Shown: in pieces, positions 54,543-64,000 of the stretch | Layout of the letters: the number at the start of each line of letters is the position of its first letter | Position numbering within the stretch: the first letter of the stretch is position 1 | Source: Rotaria socialis | Taxonomy: Eukaryota > Rotifera > Eurotatoria > Philodinida > Philodinidae | Assembly (NCBI GenBank): GCA_905331475.1 | Contig: CAJNYU010000690.1 | Coordinates: forward strand, 1 to 64,000 | Length of the DNA stretch: 64,000 nt | Direction: 5' to 3' | Program-made: the position numbers and the translations under genes | The notes under the pieces: model-generated | Database searches by the model: none | Seen by the model: only the letters and a program-made list of their open reading frames with translations | What the model was told of the DNA's origin: nothing

Positions 54543-55894
54543 TTTATTTTGAGTGAAAAAATATACTTTATCTTTTGTCAATAATAAAATTTATTCATAT
54601 GCTTTTCTGTTGGTCTGATTCATGCGTCCAATCAGTTTAGAGCAAAATTAATCATCAACATAAGTTTGTGGAAATGCTTAAAAATTTACTTCGTTCTAGG
54701 TTAAGTAAGTCATTTTTAGGCAATATCTGGACTGTGACCTATATTTCGTATATTTTCCTAAAAATTCTTATTTTTCCTATATTGTATCGAAAAAAGTAGA
54801 AAATTTCTGAAAACCTCTTAATTTTGCTATTGTCTTTAGACGAAAAAAAACTTTCAATGTGTATAATCATGTGTTTTCGATAAATTCTTGTATTATACTG
54901 ACATTTGTTTTAAACAGTATTTTTTCTTTCGCCTATTTAGTGGACTAATTGAGAAATTGTTTAATACTAAGTACAAAAGAAAAAAACATTCACAAAGTGA
55001 TCATGTACTAGCTACGGGGCTTTAGTGAAGTTTTAGTTAGATATAAAAGCTGTATATATCTATATATATATATATATATATATATCTGGAAAAAATAAGT
55101 TTCACTCTGTATTTGATGATATTGTTACCAAAAGAACATATTTTGTAAAAAGTAACAGCATATTCTGCAAGACGGTGAAAGTTTATACCATCCTGTGTAT
55201 ATGCATTTTCATTTATACTTATTTATTACCAGAAAAAATTGAGTTATGATAAAATACAAAATAAACTTGTGGAAAATAATAAGCGATGAATGCTGATTAC
55301 CAGGCGAATAAAATTAGGTTGAGATTTTTTGGGAAGTCATATCTGTAATATGAAACGTCTCGTTTAATTATGAGAAATAGTATTTGTCTTTTTCATGTAT
55401 TTGTTTTTTCAAAGCTTATAATCTACTTTATTGTTATTTATCGATTAGTGGAAAAAAACTTTTATAATGATCCTTGAATTAGCGACTTATTCTAGTAGAA
55501 AAAATTACATAAGAATCTTAGCTACGGTTGAACTGTTTATAGCAGGTTCATTAAAAACGATTTTCGAGCAGAACAGTTAAAAAACACCAAAACAATTGAA
55601 CAGAAACGGTGTATAAAACGTCCCCTCTTTTTTGACAACCTTGATTCTCTAAGGGTTCCTATAGTTTTAAAAAAGTGCAATCGGAGGCCAGGACAATATA
55701 ATAAAATAAAATATTTCTTAAACAAAATAATTAACTGACTTAATTATTAGCATTTTTTCGAAAGTTTTCCTTCTGTAATGTTATATCGAATTTATCATTG
55801 ATCGATAGACCAATAAAAATATTAATTTGAATCTTTCTCATCATAAAGAAACATTGAAGAATGAAGCTATATGTATGTTTTTTTTTCTGATTTA
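54543..55894. other. 1.35-kb divergent intergenic region
   Basis: Between the oxidoreductase and hydrolase-like start codons. A (TA)n tract lies at about 55055-55085. The only frames are short. A pyrimidine tract and AG (tttttttctgatttag, ending 55895) directly precede the hydrolase-like gene's 11-nt leader and may be a trans-splice or 5' UTR acceptor. Confidence 0.45.
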
Positions 55895-55906
55895 GAAAAT
55901 AATATC

Positions 55907-57002
55907 ATGGAAAAATCAACTGTTGAACAAATATTAAAAATTGTCGAAACAGTTTATGGAACATATACTAAAAGCAACTGGATCCCAAAACCGTATGCTG
56001 ATAATAAAAGTCGTTATTTATGGACAGATGCATACGGAGTTTGTAATTTTTTAACATTGTATCGTGAAACAAATGACATCAAATATCTTGAGCAAGCTGA
56101 TGCTCTGATTAATAATGTTCATGATATACTTGGACATCAACGAAATGGAAAGAAACGTTTAGGAACAGCAACAGCTGAATATCCAACTCGGGGAGGATTA
56201 CGCATTGGAAAAGTTGAAGATGAAGGATCATACGATGGTGATGGACGTAAGTTTTAAATAGACAGGCACTGTTATGACTGTTTTGACATTAATATGCTTT
56301 TTTTCAATTAAGTTCCACTAATTTTTAGAATATTTTCATTATTTAACAAAATGGGTATTTGCACTAAGTCGCATGGCAAAAGTAAAAAATGATCAACGTT
56401 ATATAAGATGGGCCGTTGATTTAATAAAAGCAATTCATCCACATTTTATTTATCGTGATCGTAATGATCAGCTGCATATGTATTGGAAAATGAGTATTGA
56501 TTTAACGTACCCTGTAGTACCATCAGAAGGAAATCTTGATCCATATGATGGCTATGTAACTTATCGATTAATTGATGAGATGGCCGAAGAGCGAGAATTA
56601 GAAAAAGAAATAGCTGATATGAAATCGATGGTTGATATAAAATATTCACATTATCGCTCTTCCGATCCACTCGATTTAGGTGAAGCATTATGGATTACAC
56701 ACTGGTATTCAGACGAACTATGGGCAAAAGCAATAACATCAAAGTCATTACAAGCACTTGAAGAATTATGGCAGCACGGAGATTTTCGTGAGCCCTTAAA
56801 TCGACGATTAGCATTTAGAGAGTTTGGCACAACTATTGGTGTGCAAGTTAATGATAAAGCTAGCGAAGAATGGAAAAGTAGAATTAATGAAATACATAAT
56901 CTTTGGTTACCACATCTCTATAAACGAGATAAAGATATTTCTCCAGTCATGCTTTGTACTAGCCTTCGACCCGGTGTTATTAGTCGTCATTATCTACAGT
57001 AG
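55907..57002 (+). CDS. Glycoside hydrolase-like (alpha/alpha) toroid protein, bacterial/fungal type
   Basis: Two exons, 55907-56246 and 56329-57002, give 337 residues in phase. The sequence has the spaced helices and aromatic/acidic motifs of six-hairpin-type glycosidases: WTDAYGVCNFLTLYRETNDIKYL, ADALINNVHDILG, GGLRIGKVEDEG, DGDGQYFHYLTKWVFALSRM, IHPHFIYRDRNDQLHMYWKM, LDPYDGYVTYRLI, and LGEALWITHWYSDELW. I recall proteins with RGGLRIGK and DGDGQYFHYLTKW strings in bacteria and fungi, not in other animals, but could not check. No signal peptide, so cytosolic. Substrate unknown; the divergent oxidoreductase neighbour hints at a sugar-derivative pathway. An AG lies 11 nt before the ATG. Confidence 0.75.
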
Positions 57003-60000
57003 AAAACTTTTATTTCATTGTATATGTATGCATCTGAGTAAATTAAATAAACTAGCAATTCTTTTTTTTTTCAACTAATTTTTCAGATTGGCTGATATCA
57101 TACTGCTGCACATAATTAATAAAATCATACTATAAAAAATAACATAAAATCTTTTAATATTGACTTTCCGTACTCAAAAGTCAAATAATAAATATCTATC
57201 ATGACAGATCAATATCGACTAATTTTTCATACGATAAAACACCACTGAAGCAACCTACAGGCGTCAAATCATTTTCTTAGCTCTTCAAACCGAGCTCATG
57301 AATCAACATAGAAAAACGGGCAGTATCTATAGTAATTCCTCAAACTTATTCAAAGTCATTATTTAAGGTTCGTCAATCTCCGAAAAACAGACAAAAAATA
57401 AATCGCCAGATGACTAAAACAGTACTTGGGAATGCTTCATAATCAAATTTTATCTTCGACTTTTCTAAACAGCATAAATCATGTATCGTATTTTACATGT
57501 GTCGATTCATGGATGTCAAATTCAATTATATTAAAATCTTTTCATCGTCAAGTTCATTTCAACTATCCCTTTAAAAAAACCAAAGTTGGGTTTTTGTTTA
57601 TTTCTCCTCTTTTGATAGTTAACCCATTGCAGCATCTTCCTCAATCTCTTTTCATATTGAGCTAACCCTGCATTTTCTTCTAAAGCTTATCTGGTTTCTA
57701 ACGTATAATTAAATGAAGAAAACTCATACATAACATAGTCAATCGAAGCCATTTGAAAAATTCTCTACCAGTAGCAAAATCACCATGAACTTTACTGGAT
57801 ATATAGAACTTATAGATTCTTGTCCTTTCTTAAAATTGATTCTGTCAGGCTGATCTAGTAAAATGAGATTTTTCAGCATCTAATTTTTCAAGCAAAGATC
57901 CTACGAGTATACGAATGAAACTACTTAGGGTGAGTTTTATAACCAAAGCGAAATGCGTCTTAGCTTACTTCATAAACACACGTATCACTCAAACCCTCAA
58001 GCAAAATATCAGAAAACGAATTTTATTTAGTCAACATTGATATTTTACCATATTTGTTTCTTGAAATAAATATATGAGAAAATAAAATCATAGAATGTCT
58101 TAGTCCAAGACCGAATAAAAGGCATCAAGAGCACTCGTTAAGAACTTCATTGAATAGATAGTGATTATTTTTCACCTCTAGTCGCTCTAAGATATTAACA
58201 TCCATCAGAATTTTAAATCGATTGAGTATTTATCATTGCATTACTCTACTGAAACCCCCTATTACAATATCTTGTTGATCAAACAGCAAGAAATGTGCAT
58301 TTACTCTGTCCTATTATGCAAAAATTCCCAAAAAATTTGTAATCGAACAAACTCTCACTCTCGATAGACTTTCTCTTTCTCTTTCCTTCTATCTGTTCTT
58401 TCTCCTTTATATATATATATATATACATATATATGCAACCATATGAAGCCAGGTCGAACAGACACGATCGTTTACGACCGTATATGGAGAAATACGCGAA
58501 ATACATGCCTCAGTATTACGGTCAAATACGATCGTATACGGGGACAAACGGAGCGTATACGACCGTTCACGATCTTATATGAACTCCGTGAACCTCGACC
58601 TGGGAACATTTAAGATTAACTAAATGAAAATTTAAGTAAACCTCATCGAATCGACCGGCCACAAATAAATAAAATGTATGATATACTTTATGGTCATGAT
58701 ATAGACGATACTAAAACTAATTATAATTCAAACATTTCATCCGAATGTCAGATGCAATCATAATAACATTTAAACAATTTCAGTATAAAAGTGAAACAGT
58801 GTTAACTTTTGGTATTGTGGTATAGACTTAGAATTAAACACATGGAGAAATAAATTACTGAACTGAAACCAAAGTAATGAAGACAAAGAACGGCAGTAGC
58901 ATTGAAAGATGCAATAACACGCAGCAGATGATTTTACAGTAGTAGCAGAATGGCGTTCTCACACTTATCAACCGAATATCAACGACAACTAAATATTTTA
59001 ATTACCATAAGTAGCATTAGTAAGCACGATGAATGACTGTGACAAGTTATCAGATGTTACTGATGACGAATTAATATAAATAGCAGTGACAAAATTTAAA
59101 AAAAGAAACTATACGATTTTAAGCTTACGACGAATCAATTAAGCTAATAATAATAGCAACACACAATATCCATGAGTTGAATGTCACTAAATTACACTGC
59201 TACAAAAAAATAGGGACAGCAAAACTAACAAAACCTGAAAGAACATCGAGCAAGAATTTAAAACGCAAATCCAAACAAAAGAGTCGACCGGAATTTCAAC
59301 ATGCAGTTAACAATCAATTTAATATAAAGAGGAACCATAGCAAGATTAGTGCATCGCTCAAAGCAGATAATATTCATACCAGTCATCAAATTACAATAAA
59401 TCGAAACAAGATTAAACTTTTAATTTCCTCTTAATTATTGAAAGAATAACAAAAGATTAAACTAAAAATTAAAATTGAATTTTGTTTTTCAAAGAATAAT
59501 ATGTCCAACGATAGAGCTAAAAGAAGAAATAAGAAAAACAAGCCGCTGTTATAATATTTGGAAATCACAGCAAACATTTGTAGTTCATGAACAATTGGAT
59601 GAACTCAGTATTAGTATCAGAGGACTCACATCTCATAATGAGAAGAGAATTTTAAGTAGGCAAATCCTCGATCGGCTTTCTCTTCTTTTTCTCTTCTGTT
59701 ATGTTGTTGCTTTCTATGAACTACTCTTCTCTTTGTTCTTTCTCCTTTTTGTATATATATATATGTATTTTGTAACTGTGTGAATATTCAAGATTAAACG
59801 AAAAGAAAATTAGAATAACTCATCGAATAGAGCTCGTACACTACCACAAAAGGAGCGCTTAGATGGAGATAAAACAGGCTGTATGATGCCTTAAATCAGA
59901 AACAATGAATGCACAAGAAAGTTTTGAAAGGGAGAAACAAGCACTCTGCGCTTTTTTCATTCTGCTTCCGATAAAATTTTCAAATAATATCTACTTGAAT

Positions 60001-62216
60001 CGCTTAATCTCTTTCCAACTGAGAACAAACCAAGAATCAAGCGATTTATTTGTAGTGACTTTTTTTGTTTCATACCGATTGCACGGTCATTGTCAAAATG
60101 TATCGATTTTATTTTGAAATCAACCGATAAATAACAGTCATTTTTTCAGGTCGAAGTAGTGCGCCGAAAGCTATCTTAAACAGAGCGAAGTTATACAGCA
60201 TTCATGCCAAATAGTCTTTTACACTCTGTAGAACCACTTCATTTTATGAGCACTCATTCCGTTTCTCGAGAAAAGGATTCTTTCAAGCTTACAGCAATTT
60301 TTCTTGCTTTCAGCGAAGATCGACTTTGATCAGATAAATAATCCAAATGAATTCCAGATGATTTTTTTAAAACTCGTTCAATATGGTAATCTCTTTATTT
60401 ATAGTTTATAAGTACAAATTTGGTCAAGAGAAGTTAATGAATATATCCCGTCGGATCTTACACTCCATAAAGGAATAAATTTTTGTGGATCGCGTTATAA
60501 GTATTGTTGCAGAAAAACGGATTCGTTGAGAAAGAAAAGGGATATTAATAAATTAGATGCACGTATATAGATATGTCACTCTGGTTCTATAATTTGCGAA
60601 ATATTTTAGTCTGATACTATGCAAATGATGCTAAGGAAAGTCAATTTATTTTCTTGAATTGTATGTATTTTCGTCGTTACATCAATGACCGTTTATACTG
60701 TCCGGTATATTTGTGATCGATCTCTGTGAGAAGCTTTTTATTTTTGACTCGTTATTGATTATAGAGATGATTCAGAAATTTTGGTATTTAATATATTAGG
60801 GTCAACAGTTAAAAACAAGTGAAAAACAAAAAAAGAAATACTGCTTCTTTAATAGTAGTTGTGCTACACTGACCTGGAAAGATATGAAAAGTTGAACGCT
60901 GCTTCTATTTATTCATGGTAACTGAAAATATACCAATTATAAGTATTTTCACATGAAAAAGAAACGAAAACATTGGGCGTAGAAGAACCAAGCCTATAAA
61001 GACACACGGAAAAGATTGCATATCAAGTATTGGAGATAGTGCGAAAGCAACGAGAGCATCTTATAGAACTTTGAAGCAATTGGTTTTCTCTGTAGGTACA
61101 AAAATTTATAATTCTCTTTTGTCTTATTAGCCAGAATTTCGTTAAATAAAATACTTTTTGATGTACTTATGGACATGTACAGATGTACGTAATTAAAGTT
61201 ATCGGAAGTGGTATAATAGTGTTAGAAACTAATATTGAATTAATTTATTCAAAAAAATATTTTACTATCTCAGTATTTAGCTGTTCTGTGCTACTATATT
61301 TAACTATTGAACTAGCCAGAAATTTAGCTGATGTTGAGTTGCAGGAAACTTCTCATCGATAGTTACTCGCAATGCATTCATAATCAGTCAATGTTCTCTA
61401 TTATTTTAACTTTTCTAGGAAATAAAATCACAGTAAATGTGGGGAACACAGCTTAAAAGAAAAAATTCGTCAATACCCAGAAGTCTTTTCATATTTGAAT
61501 AGTGAAAAAGTATATTTTTACCCTCATTTTAATGGAATGGACTTGATTTGATGATGCTGATCTGACCTAGGCTTCGCTATTATTGCTTTTCGCATTCTCT
61601 TGTTTTTCAGCAGGGTGTCATAAATTGATCATATGTCAATGCAGCTTTCTGTTCGTTCAAATATGTATGATGTTCTGTTTTTAATAAAGTTCAAAGCTTT
61701 TAACAATCAAGATCACTCTGACACAAGTAGCAGCGTAAAGCAGTTCATAAAAACAAGGCATTGAATGAAAAAGTTTATATTTATATTTAATGTAGGCCTA
61801 GTGTAAGGGGGTTCAAATTTATTTCAATTGTATGGTTCGAAAAAACTGATTAGTTCATTGCGTGAATTTATGATTTGGAAAGATGAATAATGTTAGGATA
61901 AGTCAATGACATAGCGTAAAGCGAATTCGGTTGATATTGAGCGAGGACATGAGTGTGTAGTAGGTATAATGAAATCTTTGACTTTTAAGCATGCGCAAAG
62001 GCGTCATAGAGCTCTATGAAAATGACTCTCTCTGATCAAAGATAGTTTTCGACTATATTCTTATTGATCAATTATTTAAAAATAACATTCTCTGGAATGA
62101 TTTTTGATCTTTGTCATTTTAATTCTATATTTAGATAAAAATGTATTGTCTATTTACATACTGACTTTAATAACTGCGTAGTCTTAGCTAGACTTCGGCA
62201 AAAGTAACACGAAATA
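57003..62216. other. 5.2 kb without a supported gene
   Basis: Frames at 57426, 59177, 59475 and 59905 lack domains and exon signals; the 59177 frame does not start with ATG. A (TA)n tract occurs at 58408-58434. The inverted-repeat element at 58449-58603 is the only structured sequence recognised. Confidence 0.4.
58449..58603. mobile_element. MITE-like element with CCAGGTCGA termini and palindromic interior
   Basis: The ends CCAGGTCGA (58449-58457) and TCGACCTGG (58595-58603) are perfect inverted repeats. Between them are four or more variants of 'tacgaccgtatacg / gatcgtatacg', partly palindromic, in a locally GC-richer block. No target duplication was found. Confidence 0.5.
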
Positions 62217-62411
62217 ATGCCATTCAATGAAAATTTTGAGATTCAAACATCAGTCGAAATACAGATACCAAATATCCACGCCGAGTTATCATCAATCAAG
62301 CATGCAAAGATGACTAATGCTTGCCAAACTTATAAAATTTTGTTTATTCTGTCTGTTGCTTTTCTCCTTCAATTCACTGCATACGATTCTATCGAAAATC
62401 TACAAAGTTCA

Positions 62412-62606
62412 CTCAATATCAGAGATGGGCATCTCCATGGAAACAAGTCGTTCTGGGACCCCTAAATTGTACACGTTGTTTTCGAATTATTTTGAAAATT
62501 ACTTGAACGCTCCACGTAGCTTTTGAAATAATCCGATAACTACGTAAACAGTTTAACGGTTCCAAGGTGACTTATTTCCATGGAGATGCCCATCTCTGCT
62601 AAATAT
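62412..62606. mobile_element. hAT-type MITE, 179 bp, inserted in an exon
   Basis: Termini CAGAGATGGGCATCTCCATG (from 62420) and the exact reverse complement (to 62598) extend to about 30 bp with one mismatch. CAGAGATGGGC is a typical hAT end. Flanks CTCAATAT (62412-62419) and CTAAATAT (62599-62606) are a 7/8 target duplication. No coding capacity. Removing element and one duplicate restores a continuous exon of the UNC93-like gene. Confidence 0.85.
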
Positions 62607-63289
62607 GAATGGCAATATTGGAATTCATTCTTTATCGATTATTCATGGCTGCTTTATTCTATCATCCGCTTGTTTACCACATCCCTTGATAGGTGTGTTC
62701 GGTCTTAAATGGGCTTTGGCCTTAGATCAAGTACCGTAAGTTGAGACTAATCTTGAATCAATGAGAAGTTTTTTTTTAAATTTTAATAGCTATCTCTTGT
62801 ATTTATCAGCTAATTATTATCCGAAACCTTATTTAATTTATCAAGGTGAGGATATGGTTTGCTAATTTTTCTCATCAAGTTTCATTCATTTATTCTAGCT
62901 GCTGCATTAGTTGGTATGGCTTCTGCACCTTTGTGGACTTCTGGATTGAGCTATGTGATAGATTCGGCATCTATCTATGCTAAAACAATAGGTGTTGGCA
63001 AGGATGTTATTTTAAATAGATCCATAGGAATCTTCTACATGTTCTATCAATCAGGTATCATATTATTATTTTTTGAATCATCACTATTTTCATCGTTGCT
63101 ATTGTTTATAGGTCAAGTGTGGGGTAATCTAATTTCTTACTTGGTCTTATCACCCAGCGAACAGATTAATGTAAATAGTAGAATATTCAACAACAGTTGG
63201 ACGTACGAAGAATGTGGTGCTGATTTTAATGAGCAAGAATATCAAAGTAGCACTACGGGTCATATGATCAATACCACGGATCTATGTCA

Positions 63290-63452
63290 CTCTGCCAATT
63301 CCCATTTCTGCCAGTTACGTTAAAACAATTGGCAGAAAGACAGTGACATTCTGCCAATTGGCAGAATCGCTTTCTGACGCTCTGCCAACTATAGCACTTT
63401 TTGCCAATTGGCAGTATGTCACAGACGTCTCTGCCAATTGGCAAACAATCGC
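63290..63452. repeat. Cluster of TGCCAATTGGCA palindromes
   Basis: Three full 12-bp palindromes TGCCAATTGGCA (in 63350-63366, 63400-63412 and 63430-63442) and at least three half-sites (CTGCCAATT, CAATTGGCAG, CTCTGCCAAC) lie within 160 bp, with recurring 'gtcac' and 'gacgtct/gacgctct' between. AATTCCCAT near the left and ATGGGAATT near the right form a wider inverted pair. It interrupts the UNC93-like coding frame. Confidence 0.65.
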
Positions 63453-63480
63453 CCATGGGAATTTACGGATTGCTTAAGTT

Positions 63481-64000
63481 AATATTATTTCTATAGGTAA
63501 AAGATGTCTCTCGGTTATAATAGGGAAATATGAAAGAAGAAACTTAATTGAATACGACTGATTTTATCTTTTCAAATGGCTATGAGCCATTGAATCTCTC
63601 TATTTTATCGTTACCTCTTTCTTTTTCTCTTTTCTATTTTTCGTGTTTCTATCGGTCTAACTGGTTTAGTTTGTTGAATTAACGGACCGACATTCTCTTT
63701 CTGAATAGCCAACTTACTGAACTAAATTGTATTCATTTACAGTCCGACTTATTACAATGTATAAATACTGGGCTATTTATCACATTTTCACATCATTTTT
63801 TCATTCTCTATCTTTACACGCAGAAGGTGGACGCTTCATCGTTCCTCCTTCTTCGCTAACTCACACATCGTGAAATAGCTCGTGTCATTCATAATTAAGA
63901 TATTCATTCACGTTAATTATTCATAATTATCTAAGAATTTCTTGTCATCACACTAACCAACAAATGAGTGATTACAATCACTATTTAAATATGAGCAAAA
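63481..64000. other. No gene seen to the end of the window
   Basis: Pyrimidine-rich sequence with no clear continuation of the UNC93-like gene; further exons could lie outside the window. Confidence 0.35.

Larger units (their letters stand above)
62217..63480 (+). pseudogene. UNC93-like membrane transporter gene, broken by insertions
   Basis: Exons are about 62217-62738 (interrupted), 62790-62845, 62899-63054 and 63112 onwards. The protein matches the N-terminal half of UNC93A-type major facilitator proteins: ILSVAFLLQFTAYDSIENLQSSLN (TM1), HGCFILSSACLPHPLIG, SANYYPKPYLIYQ, AAALVGMASAPLWTSGLSYV, the IGIFYMFYQSGQVWGNLIS signature, and a lumenal loop CGADFNEQEYQ. The 62420-62598 MITE splits the codons for SSLN|MNGNIG and, with its target duplication (187 bp in all), shifts the frame and adds a stop. 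After NTTD a palindrome cluster follows and then a hydrophobic GIYGLLKLILFL stretch that resembles the next helix, before a stop. The start could be the ATG at 62311. The C-terminal helices were not found before the window ends. Confidence 0.75.

Noticed and set aside
59177..60117. Three open frames of 70-102 codons
   Set aside because: One lacks an ATG, all have repeat-like Lys/Ser or Phe/Leu composition, and none shows a domain.

Overview
The window is eukaryotic, AT-rich animal DNA. Genes are split by many short introns (mostly 50-100 bp, GT...AG). They encode metazoan proteins: a Wnt ligand, a metabotropic glutamate receptor, a neuronal calcium sensor, neuferricin, NAA20, AGPS, EMC7, LYRM2 and an UNC93-like protein. 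The compact introns, the rotifer-style class A GPCR remnant, the short-element debris and the acceptor sites placed directly at start codons fit a bdelloid rotifer (Adineta/Rotaria type). That assignment is inference; no search was possible. All exon coordinates were derived by hand from reading frame, splice phase and protein similarity.

Layout. 1-6.6 kb: a small unidentified spliced gene with a 74-bp MITE in an intron, then a decayed 3' piece of the RNA polymerase II RPB1 gene. 6.8-8.4 kb: an intronless cytochrome P450. 10.5-18.3 kb: a dense housekeeping block: NDUFAF8-like and EMC7 (overlapping by 8 nt), an unidentified minus-strand gene, LYRM2, AGPS, NAA20 and neuferricin. 18.7-19.7 kb: a neuronal calcium sensor. 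21.5-21.9 kb: a large foldback element. 23.6-26.9 kb: a coiled-coil gene. 30.4-36.2 kb: an 11-exon mGluR (minus). 41.0-42.2 kb: a Wnt (minus). 43.6-45.5 kb: an intronless beta-propeller-like gene (minus). 45.9-47.4 kb: a small single-pass membrane protein with a hAT-type MITE in its intron; a decayed copy of its last exon lies at 52.5 kb. 49.2-51.1 kb: a GPCR pseudogene and a Tc1/mariner-like remnant. 52.8-57.0 kb: a divergent pair, a Gfo/Idh/MocA oxidoreductase and a sugar-hydrolase-like protein, both resembling bacterial or fungal families. 62.2-63.5 kb: an UNC93-like transporter gene broken by a hAT-type MITE and by a cluster of palindromes.

Most notable is the housekeeping block. NDUFAF8 and EMC7 appear to share one splice acceptor, which could be used in cis for the first protein or in trans for the second. 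LYRM2 and AGPS are 54 nt apart, and both have an AG acceptor directly abutting the ATG. This is the architecture expected of spliced-leader-resolved operons. AGPS also appears to have swapped its peroxisomal targeting signal: there is no N-terminal PTS2, and the C-terminus is AKL (PTS1-like).
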